From Vermamoeba vermiformis (taxonomy: Eukaryota; Tubulinea; Echinamoebida), in the NCBI GenBank assembly GCA_045837725.1, contig JBEWZL010000084.1, positions 310,001-374,000 of the forward strand: a DNA stretch of 64,000 nucleotides, written 5' to 3'. Below, in pieces: positions 54,995 to 64,000 of this stretch (positions are counted from its first letter, which is position 1; each line of letters begins with the position of its first letter). The translations under genes and the position numbers were made by a program. Below the pieces are notes generated by a model. It saw only the letters and a program-made list of their open reading frames with translations. It did no database searches and was not told the origin of the DNA.

Positions 54995-55177
54995 TTAATA
55001 ATAAAGCGCGAGATCTCGGAGGGTATCCGCGATAAAACCGTAGAAGATTCTGTCCGCGGTCATTGTGTGTCGTCATTTTCGAAATACTGCACCCCAACTG
55101 ATGTACATAATATTTAAAAGGGTTGTCAGTATCTAATTTATAATATTTATTTATTCGAGCCGTATCATAATAAGCAG

Positions 55178-58047
55178 ATGGAAGAGAATAAAAGTTTGGA
55201 TTTGGTTTCGGTCGTCAAGACAAGTAAGAAAAACGGCATAAAATATTATTATTTACATATATATTAATAATAATACTTATTAGAAGCGTAATTTTTTGAT
55301 GACACGTGTCGTTCGATCTACATTAATTTTTGAACTGTCCAGTTCCTTTTCCGAAAATACAGTATTCTGATAAAACATGTCATTTATATCTATAAATTTG
55401 TATTAATATATTTAATTTAATTAAAGGGAATGCCGGGCAATTGGACAATTTTTTGCAATCCGCAAGCTCGGCTGAGGCGGCTACTTCCTCTCAAGTTGCA
55501 GAAGCCATTAGATGGTGCTGTAAAAATGCGTGGTACGAAGGAGCATTGACTTTACTGCGCGCAAATGTATATAAGAAGCCTGTTGATGAATTGATCGGAT
55601 CCAAATCTGAAGATGGCAGAAGTCTGTTCCATTTAATTGCCATTGGGCAGACCAAAAGTGAACTGGATAAGCTATTTAATGAACTACTAATAGATATTTA
55701 TGCACGAGGCGAAGACATAAATCAAAGAGATTCTAACGGATCTACAGCACTCATGAAAGCCATTGAATTGCATCACGTGCCACTCGCAAAATATCTATTA
55801 TCGTTAGAAAATATTAAGCTAGATCTCACTGATATGAAACGGCTTAATGTCCTTGATAAGATAATTTTGGCGAATAACGAAACCATCGCTGAAGATCTGG
55901 TCAAAACTCACAAAGAATACAACACCAAAGAATATCAATTGAATTGGATCAAGTACCAATCGCATGTAGTCGGCTTTATGGCTTCCATATTTGGTAACAT
56001 TAACGAAGAAAAGCTGGACACGTTTTTCATGAACGCCATCCACAATGGCCTCGAGAAGCAAGTCAATTTTTTCCTCGACAAAAAAATCAATGTTTCAGCC
56101 GTTGATCCACGTGACGGAAAGCACATCTTTTGCATTGCAGCTAGTGCGGGATATTTCACCCTGTGCAAGACTCTCATGAAGAAGACAACGATCATTATGC
56201 CGCGTACTGAATGGACCCACGTGATTGCTTGGAACTCGTTGAAGACCGAACCTGTCGACTCAAAGCACGAGGCTGAATTTGTCAAACTATTCAAGGGCCT
56301 CATCAAAAACAAAGGTACGTGACTCGTAAAGTGAAACTATGACACGTGTCAAAAGATTTCAGCAATTTCCTTTCTTGGTATATATATCCGTGGATCACAT
56401 TGTAGTGATCCTTAATAATACTCGCGAAGGTACTAAATTTTTAACGCATGATAGATGTGAACATTGCCAACCGCTTGAATGGTGAGACTCTGCTGCACGA
56501 AGCAAGTTTCCGAGGCAATGTGACAGCCATCAAAATTCTGATGAAAGCCGGTGCCAATCCAATGGCCGTGACTGCACGTGGTGAAACTGCACTACATTAC
56601 CTCACGCGGTGCAACAAAGTGGCTCGACACGGTGAAATCACGAAGCTGCTGTTCGAACCACTAGTCGGAGATCAACGCCAGATTGTGTTGCAGTCACGTG
56701 GTCCTGAAGGCACCGTGGAACAAGTGGCACGCAAATACAACTTGGTCGACATGCTCATGGCTATCAATCAGATCCGCGGATTCATCGGCGACGATCTCTT
56801 TTGGTCAGTTCTATGGCTATTAATTCCCACTATGACACGTGATCAAGTCATATCTTTGACATATGTCAACAAGCGTCTCCGAGCTGTTTGTTCCCACGAA
56901 ATTTTTTGGGCGGGAAGAGATCCGGCTGCTACGTGCAACAGTCTGTTACCAGAATACGACGACTGGTGCGAAGAATTGTTGCCTAACCCACGTGACCAAA
57001 TGATATTAGCTCGTTATTATAGACAGCGCGCACGAGGAGAATATTTCAAGTTATTACTCAGCAAGACCAACCACGGCCAGTTCAATGACCGCCGATCCGA
57101 TCAAATTGTTCCTGGAATGACTTTAGCGCAACTATCAAGCTCGCAGAAACCATCGATGGAATATGCATATTTATTCGACGAAGCTAATAATCCGTTGTTG
57201 ATCGGATTCAAGCCATCCGAGGCCAAGAAAAAATCACCTGCCAAGTTATTATCTGGATTAATGAAGAAAATGAGCTTTAAAAATATCAAAAGCGGAAGCG
57301 ACAAGCTGAAAGCAAGCCAAGAAATCAAAGCCAAGGCAGATGCGAACGATGACGACGATCTAGTCAAAGATTTTGAAGCCAAAGGCCAACATATCTTCAA
57401 AGTACTATTATTGGGCGATATTGGTGTCGGAAAGACCTCCGTACTACTCAGATTCATCGAAAATCGTTACAACGTACCGGATTCGGAGCTTGAAACGATT
57501 TTGGCGGGAGATTTCGTCGAGACCGCTGTTTGCCTGCAACAAAAACTGATTAGAATGCAAATAGTAAGTAATTTTATTATATTATATACGTTATTAATAC
57601 ATTATTATTGTATAGTGGGACACGGTGCACTTACAAAAATTAAGGTAAAAATTTTGAACCGTTGGATCTCCATTACAAATTTTTTAATATTCGTTCAATT
57701 ATTACAGAAATGCATGCAACCCTCACCGAAATGCAGACATAGCCATTATTCACTTCGATATTACGAACAAAGCGACCTTCGAGCGGTTACCGGATTGGGC
57801 TTCGTGGGTCAGCAGAGATTGCTCCAGTAATACGCGCATCTTAGTTATTGGATGCAAAGCAGACTCTCCTAAACGAAAAGTAACGACTGAAGAAGCAAAA
57901 GCCAAATCCGCTGAAATTGGAGCTTCGTACATTGAAACTTCAGCGTTGTTAGATCAGAACTGTGACTTGGCTTATTGGCTCGTGGCTAACCAAACGTTGC
58001 AATATATTCATGCTGGTGTTCAATTAAATATGACCAGTATGCACTAG
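55178..58047 (+). CDS. Ankyrin / F-box-like / Rab-like GTPase fusion protein
   Basis: Exon 1 reads MEENKSLDLVSVVKT. A long exon (55425-56314) and the next carry ankyrin repeats (NGSTALMKAIELHHVPLAKY; NGETLLHEASFRGNVTAIKI; RGETALHYLTRCNKVARHGE). An F-box-like segment follows (FWSVLWLLIPTMTRDQVISL, TYVNKRLRAVCSHEIFW), then a Lys-rich linker and a small GTPase domain at the C-terminus: G1 FKVLLLGDIGVGKTSVLL intact; G3 region WDTVHLQKLR instead of WDTAGQE; then RNADIAIIHFDITN; G4 GCKAD in place of GNKxD; G5 ETSAL. The last exons end LNMTSMH without the prenylation Cys pair of Rabs. So it is a Rab-fold module with weak switch II and altered guanine specificity, tethered to protein-interaction domains. 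Intron 56314-56447 holds a TGACACGTGTCA. Confidence 0.78.
55300..55310. promoter_or_regulatory. TGACACGTGTC, near copy of the intronic palindrome
   Basis: Matches 11 of 12 bases of TGACACGTGTCA (next base G), inside intron 1 of the ankyrin/F-box/GTPase gene, followed within 4 bases by CGATCT. Confidence 0.5.
56340..56351. promoter_or_regulatory. TGACACGTGTCA palindrome in intron
   Basis: Third perfect copy, in the intron between the ankyrin exons of the fusion gene. Two introns of this one gene carry the motif (the other at 55300). Confidence 0.6.
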
Positions 58048-58159
58048 AGTTAATTTTGATAAAATAAAAAACTCGTTACAAAAATTTATATTTTTATTAT
58101 TTCGTCTAGTTTACAAGATAAGACATAACCAACCGCCGGAATGATATATAATATCATAA

Positions 58160-58979
58160 TTAAATGCGGTAATTGCTAATCTTAAGCCAAGCTTGGAAGT
58201 TTTCGTTCAGATCCATTTTCACCATACTTACAGCTCCGTCGAATAAATCTCTAGTCCAATCTCCTGCCGCTGCCTTGTTGGTAATAATATCAAGAAGCAT
58301 ATCGTCAACGGAGATTTGCTTTTCTGCGCCCGATTTGACGTACTTATTGAAAGTCATCGATCCGAGTTCTGCAATCTGAGCTGGCGGCAAATTATTATCG
58401 ACGCGCCAGTGGTAAGCGTTAACACTACTGTAAAATTCTAACGTTTCTTCTAAATGCTTTGCTGCAAGGTAATTAAAGAAGGCCATGTAAAGTTCGTTAT
58501 CTTTCGTCACATCTTCCAGCACTGGTATCCTTTTGTTTGACATACGACCCAACTGAGGTGAAGACTGTGCCTATAATTATATAAGTTAATACTTGCTGCT
58601 TGAATAAGCTAGGTGAGCTGAATTTTTAACCGGGATTCAGAGCATAAAATTCAATTACGCTTCAAAAATTCTAATTTCGATTTAATACTGCTCCAAAAAT
58701 CATTTTGAATAATATTCGCTGCTACCAAATGAGTTACGTAATTTTGCAAATTAAAATAACGGTTATTTAAATTAAGCGGATTTGGTATTCGCTTACCTGC
58801 AGATTACTAGATGAAACAACTCTATTTATGGAAGGGCTTGATACTTGAGTCGATAATCTTGGTTGAGAAGCGACACGTTGAGCAGCAGCAGGCCGTACAC
58901 CTTCTAATCTGTCAAGACTTTCTTCAATACGTTGAAGAACCATGTCCAAATTATTTAAAATTGCGTCCTCGGTGGTCAT
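58160..58979 (-). CDS. RGS-domain protein
   Basis: 197 residues from exons 58979-58797 and 58570-58160. A 60-residue N-terminus (MTTEDAILNNLDMVLQRIEE, coiled-coil-like, then Ser-rich) precedes a single RGS fold filling the rest: ELYMAFFNYLAAKHLEETLE, FYSSVNAYHWRV, and the C-terminal helices TRDLFDGAVSMVKMDLNENF and QAWLKISNYRI. RGS domains speed GTP hydrolysis by G-alpha subunits. The nearby G-alpha lacks its catalytic Gln, so it is an unlikely substrate in the usual sense. Divergent from the receptor kinase gene. Confidence 0.8.
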
Positions 58980-59376
58980 TTTGCTCGTATAATTGAATGA
59001 TTTAAATGTTATTTCTCATGCAACGAGCTAGACACGTGTCAAATATTGTGTCAGATCCAAAATTTCCCTTTTATTTACTTTAGGCTCGTACTGGCGTCAG
59101 GCCAATCCTCAACCATATTTGTTTAAAAATCCAAAAGGCTTTTTAGGCTATTCCAGAAGCCGGGCCTGAGTCCAAAGCACAAGCGTCACTTCATGATGCT
59201 TTTGGCGGCCCTAACTTGTCGCGACTTGCGTCGTTAGTAGAACTCGATCATATATCATAGTATGGTCTCCTTTTTGATAGCATATAGACTGATCTTACGG
59301 TGATTTTTGGTTATTTTCCTTATTTGAACCAAATTTATTTAGCCGTTACAGTTTACGCGACAAAAAGCAACGCGGT
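58980..59376. promoter_or_regulatory. Divergent intergenic region (RGS / receptor kinase)
   Basis: 397 bases. Contains AGACACGTGTCA (59030-59041), one base from the intronic 12-mer, followed by GTGTCAGATCC at about 59048. This is the only near copy found in a clear promoter position. Confidence 0.5.
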
Positions 59377-62201
59377 ATGAGGGATACGATTGTTAATAAC
59401 GCAAAGAAAGAATATCACAATCCTGATGCATCGATAACAATGAGAATCACAATTACAATAATTTACTGGATCGTCGTTGCAATTTACTTTACGGAGATCG
59501 CGAAGGTAATCAATTAATTTTCTACAAAATATTATTTTAATATTTACTATTTTTATCTGGTTAATAATTGATTCATTTTAGGGCCAAACGACAACTGAAA
59601 AATCATTGTCGTTTTATTATCCGCAAGTGCTTAACGACTGCTTTGCCTGCACTAACTTCCCCAACATTGGTCTGCCTCCAGTAAGTATTTTCTAATATTT
59701 TTGTAATTTATAAGATACCGATTTTTAAAGGTTAACGGCCAAATCTGTAATCGTTATCGGATAAATTGAAAATTAATGCAATATCATGTATACTAATAGT
59801 AATATAATATTAATAATTATCTCCTTTATGTAACAGTGGAATAAACATCAAGCTCGTCAAGGCGAAGTACTTGCATCCGTTCAAATGCCCAACATGACTC
59901 AAGGCGAGCGTCTAATATCGCAATCATATTGCTGTCGATATACATTCGGCACTAATGCTCAAGTTGACTTTACGAATATTATTCGCGTGGATGTGACTGT
60001 TGCTCGGCAGGCTTTTTACGGTACGTTGCTTTAAATACAATCCATTATTCTTCGATACCAAAAGTATTTTTGATATCAATATATTAATATGGTTATAGTG
60101 GTCAACACAATAGGAGCATTCGACAACTGGTTGTGGTTCGGCATCTACGACAAAACAGATCAACAAATGATTTACGGCCAGTGGCAACGAAATGAAAGTC
60201 AGATTGGCGCTGCTAAGATCGCTATGCAATATGAAGAAGAGTATGAACTATACTAAGCTATATTTAGCGTACATTGTCCGCTACAAAATTATAGCCCAAA
60301 ATTCTGCGAATTTAATTTTGAATTTCTAAGTTTTACATTGTTCTAACGATCGCGTAGGTCTCGAAGAGCGTTCAATTACTCCATTCCAAACTGGCAGAAC
60401 ATGGGCTCAGTCATCTTGGGTTATCAAATCGTCAGCGAAGAACCCAACGCCTACGTCGAACTTATTAACGGTTCTATTACAGTAGTTTACTCGACTGATG
60501 GTAATTATTAACAAATACATATATATTATTATTGATAATTAATATTGACTCTCTTTGTAGCAATTGTTCTATCGGACGACACAAAAATTCTGATCGGCGT
60601 ATTAGTTGGCGTCGGTGTTCCAGTGGCAGGCACAGCAATATTTCTAGGAATATTTTTCGGAGTTAAGCAGAAGAAGAGCGCTAAAGAGAAGAAGAGGCTC
60701 GAAACAGAGAAAAAAGACTTGGAAAAACAACTCAAATACAGCGAATTACCCGACGTACTTAATCCAAATAAGGCAACACCTTATAAGGCAATCGAATTCC
60801 ATAGTAACGGGCAATATTATCAATACTACGATAAAAACCGATTTTTAACACTTTCCAAATTAGGAAACGAGGACGAGGATGTCGGATTAAATTTAAATTT
60901 GCAGCCCAAGCCGACACTACCAGAAGATCTTAATAGCAGATTTAATATACCTTTCAAAGACTTAAAATTCAAGCGCGAGATTGGCGCGGGAGGCTTCGGC
61001 AAAGTGTTTGTCGGTGAATGGCAAAGTACAGAAGTCGCGATTAAAGTGAGCAATGCTATTGCTTCCTTTGAAGAGTTTCAGAAAGAAGCGCAGTTGATGA
61101 TGTAAGTATATTAGTATAGTAATAATATCATTATAGCGGCCAATATTTTTTTTTCGGATCTCGAGATCCAACCGCGAAGTCCACTTTCAGCCAATTTCTT
61201 TGCCCTACTTAATACTAAATATCAATTCCTTGATGGTGAGATTTAATGTAATTGAGGGCCACTATCATACTACAATACTTTGAAGGCCCATATTCATTAT
61301 GAATAGGAGCGGCAATATCGAAATTCATAACGACAGCACGATTTTTTTGCTGCAGACCCGAAAGACTAACTAACGTTTTTCTAGTAATATTCGTCCGCAC
61401 CCTAATGTACTTCAAGTGCTCGGAGTCAGCACGGACGGATTTGCACCAATGATCGTGATGGACTTTTGTGCGGGTGGCAGTTTGGATGCGGTGCTGTTCA
61501 ACAAGACGAAAGATATTAGCGCACAAGCACAGTTCAAATTGATTATTGGCATCGCTCGAGGATTACTTCACTTGCATAAGAATAATATCGTCCATCGAGA
61601 CCTTGCCGCAAGAAACGTTTTGGTATACTTTTTGATGATCGCGTGGCGTATACTTTTTGCATCCTAATCTTCATTTGCAGTTGACGAGCGATGGTGAGCC
61701 TAAAATATCTGACTTTGGCATGTCGAGAATTGTTGAAGCTTCAGTGAAAGAAGGAACAACTAAGACTACTATAGGACCTGTCAAATGGATGGTACGCACA
61801 TTTGACGAGATCCGGATGTCACAAACTTCAAATACGTTTATTAAATTTATTGTTTGTAGTCACCTGAATCAATTAGAGATCGCATTTACAGCACAAAATC
61901 AGATGTTTGGAGCTTTGGCATTGTGCTCAGTGAAATCGCAAACAGATCTGAGCCACACGCCGAGACTCAGAACGTGATCGATGTCGCAGTTCAGATTAGA
62001 GATCATAACAAAACACCTACTATAATCGATAGTGCACCTGAGTATGTCAAACAAATCACTGCGAAGTGTTGGGCTCAAAACCCTGAAGATCGACCGGTAA
62101 GTCTCAGATCCAGCCCCGAGCCAAGAAATTAACTACTTTTCTAGGAAATGGAAGAGATTTGCGAGATGTTAAATAAGTACAAAAAAGAGAACGGAATGTA
62201 G
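59377..62201 (+). CDS. Receptor kinase with tyrosine-kinase-like signature
   Basis: About ten exons, roughly 620 residues. The N-terminal hydrophobic segment ITITIIYWIVVAIYFTEIAK acts as signal anchor or signal peptide. The ectodomain has Cys and N-glycosylation sites (NMTQ, NESQ, NYSI, NGSI). The membrane helix is ILIGVLVGVGVPVAGTAIFL, followed by a Lys/Glu juxtamembrane coil. Kinase motifs: GAGGFGKV, VAIKVS, HRDLAARNVL, SDFGMSRI, GPVKWMSPES, then DVWSFGIVLSEIANRSEPH. HRDLAARN with VKWM is the tyrosine-kinase form of the catalytic loop and P+1 loop, as in metazoan TKs and in some amoebozoan TKL kinases. All catalytic residues are present. Ligand and true Tyr specificity are unknown. A 284-nt intron holds the palindrome GGATCTCGAGATCC. 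Confidence 0.88.
61156..61169. repeat. 14-bp perfect palindrome GGATCTCGAGATCC in intron
   Basis: Lies in the intron 61103-61384 of the receptor kinase gene. Two GATC sites flank a central TCGA. Confidence 0.9.
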
Positions 62202-62286
62202 ATAGTTATAAAATATTTTAAGGAAGATCCACCAAGTTTCACAAACCGATTATTTAATATTATTTTTGCATTTATTAATTAATTTT

Positions 62287-64000
62287 TCAACGCGTTGTAT
62301 AGCTAGATAATGACGAATCAATTGAATTGGAACTACCAGCCACGATCGATGAACTAGCTTGACCGCGCGTACTGCCATCTTTTTTGTTATTGTTGTGTAA
62401 TAGCGTCATTAAGAAGACATTAATAAGACCAAAAAATGCTGGGAAATAATATTGCGCGATGAATGTGAAGTAGGTCTCCGTGACAACCGCCGGAAAAATG
62501 ACGGCCATAATTAGCAATCCAATGACAGTGAAACCAGTGCTCAATAATAGCACCATTAACTATACCAAAGAATAAGTTAATCAATCTTTAGAAATTTATT
62601 GCAAAGCTTACTTGGTGCGCTTCGCGTCGTTTCATTTGTTTGATGTGCGTGTTCTCAGCATCGGGTTTTGAGTAGATAAATTTCACGGTGACGATGAACC
62701 CAATAATAACGGTGTATATGGACACGATCTAAATATAGACAGTTATTTTGAGATCGTTCATGAAAACGAAGAACTTGACTTACAAATAAGGCAACGTATG
62801 CCACTGGATTAAATACGACGTTAGTGTCACTTCTTAACCGTTCAAGAATAAACTTTGCAAGTCCAATTGCCTAATTAGGAATGTTATAATCGTCTAATCT
62901 TTTTTTTCAGCTTCGTACGACAAAAAATCCAATGATGACACCCAGCAAAATTCGCGAATGAAATCGCTTTTGGTGACTCGGGAACAAGAATCCAGACCTA
63001 TTATTAAAGTTAGACCGAGACCTATTATATAATGAAAGGTTTGTATAGTTGATACTGTGTGACGTACCACCACATGGCCAGTGAAAAGTTAGCGGATCCG
63101 ACGAAAGCAAATCCCATCGATAAAACACCCCATATGACATAATAAGGAGACAAAACATATATATAACACCACAGTGCTATGTCAAAAGCAATAAAACCTG
63201 CAACGAATGACAGTCAGTCACGTGACCTTTCTTAAAAAGGACATTTTACAACTTACTGGAGCAAGCCAACATGTTACAGAAATGAGCCACCGTAGTGTGA
63301 TTAATTATGAAGCCTTTAAGTTGAACGTAGAGCACTAGTTTGTAGATGCAAAAGCCAAGGCAAAGCAAGCCAAAAAAGACGAAGCTCCACATGAAGATTA
63401 GAATTCCCGGATCCAACGCCACAAAATTCCATAAAAACACTGCGTACAAAGATTAAATATACATATTATGTATTCACTTGCGAGAAACCTCACCTGGTTC
63501 AATACGAACATAGATCTCGTAATCGCGATCCAAAATTTGAATTGCTTCGTAGACCTTTGAAGAATAACTGCGTCAATAGTCGTAATTTTCCTATTAATTT
63601 TATGTTTACTTACTTCTTGATAAAAATAGTAGATTAACGTGCCTTTCAGTTGATTGAAGTAACTGACGATGGACCAATCAAGTTCGGCCGTTGATGAGCA
63701 CATTGGACGACCACAAGAAAACATCAATGTCTATAGTAATAATAAGTTAGTACTGATATCATTCCAAAAACTAGCGGAGCGTTCCGGATTCGGTTGCTAA
63801 ATTTGGAATTCCATCGCGTGGCTTTATAACATGATTTACCTTCCATCCTTTACTACGAGCATCCACTGCACCCTCTGGAAGGCTACATGTACTCGTTGAA
63901 TGCTCCGGAAGAGTGATGCTATCCTTCCAAAATTGCAACATGAGAATAGACGAATCTGGATCGAATTCGCCGTTAGCAATATTATTCAATCCACAGCCAT
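62287..64000 (-). CDS. Seven-transmembrane receptor-like protein (5' end outside window)
   Basis: Eight or so minus-strand exons enter from the right edge. An extracellular part (CGLNNIANGEFDPDSSILML; FSCGRPMCSSTAELDWSIVS) with four Cys precedes seven hydrophobic helices: ILIFMWSFVFFGLLCLGFCI, VAHFCNMLACSSGFIAFDIA, VIWGVLSMGFAFVGSANFSL, ILLGVIIGFFVAIGLAKFIL, YVALFIVSIYTVIIGFIVTV, LMVLLLSTGFTVIGLLIMAV, and QYYFPAFFGLINVFLMTLL. The cytosolic tail is Ser-rich (SSSIVAGSSNSIDSSLSSYT). The layout of luminal domain plus 7TM recalls the TMEM145/GPR180 (intimal-thickness receptor) group, but I cannot confirm this. Introns are about 40-60 nt and mostly split helices. Confidence 0.72.

Overview
This is nuclear DNA from a free-living, probably amoeboid, protist. 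It is AT-rich and gene-dense, with many short spliceosomal introns (about 36-340 nt, mostly GTAAGT or GTACGT to TAG) and short intergenic gaps (for example 33 nt between two same-strand genes near 10,130 and 40 nt between two convergent genes near 44,330). The content points to a unicellular eukaryote with rich signalling: F-box, LRR and ankyrin proteins, a heterotrimeric G-protein alpha subunit, an RGS protein, a 7TM protein, a tyrosine-kinase-like receptor, an AGC kinase and SOCS-box-like proteins. I cannot name the species. An amoebozoan is my best guess from the F-box/ankyrin abundance and an Asn-rich tract, but a holozoan or rhizarian relative is not excluded.

Layout. 1-2.7 kb: 3' part of an ADCK1-like UbiB kinase gene. 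2.9-3.9 kb: small LRR protein (-). 4.4-6.7 kb: protein with an RRM and a C-terminal EH domain (+). 7.2-10.1 kb: ankyrin protein (-) whose reading frame carries an in-frame TAA, annotated as two pieces. 10.2-12.6 kb: OTU-family protease with a long helical N-terminus (-). 12.8-14.9 kb: F-box protein (+). 15.3-17.8 kb: unrecognised acidic, probably nuclear protein (-). 18.2-20.8 kb: CDC5/CEF1 splicing factor (-). 21.1-24.5 kb: LETM1 (+). 24.7-26.1 and 26.4-30.8 kb: two F-box/LRR-type genes, the second with ankyrin and C2H2 parts (+). 30.8-33.0 kb: gene-poor gap with two tiny ORFs and a relic of an NmrA/SDR-like gene. 33.0-36.1 kb: cysteine-rich type I membrane protein (-). 36.4-38.7 kb: AGC kinase (+). 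39.2-42.0 kb: ATG22/UMF1-type transporter (+). 42.3-44.3 kb: BTB/T1 protein (+). 44.3-46.4 kb: F-box/propeller protein (-). 47.1-48.4 kb: divergent G-alpha (+). 48.7-49.4 kb: secreted CIA30-like protein (-). 49.5-55.0 kb: tandem pair of SOCS-box-like proteins (+). 55.2-58.0 kb: ankyrin/F-box/Rab-like GTPase fusion (+). 58.2-59.0 kb: RGS protein (-). 59.4-62.2 kb: receptor kinase (+). 62.3 kb to the end: 7TM protein (-), 5' end outside the window.

How the genes may relate: the right half (47-64 kb) carries G-alpha, RGS, a receptor kinase and a 7TM protein within 17 kb, interspersed with likely ubiquitin-ligase adaptors. This may be chance in a compact genome. No operon logic applies.

The most unusual signals are: (1) palindromic words in noncoding DNA, namely three perfect copies of TGACACGTGTCA in introns and many GATC-centred palindromes; (2) a G-alpha without the DVGGQ switch II motif; (3) a Rab-like GTPase fused behind ankyrin and F-box parts with degraded G3 and G4 motifs; (4) a SOCS-box exon identical over 127 bp between two otherwise diverged tandem copies. 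No tRNA, rRNA, CRISPR, retroelement or DNA transposon was recognised. Exon boundaries were derived by eye from splice consensus and frame continuity.
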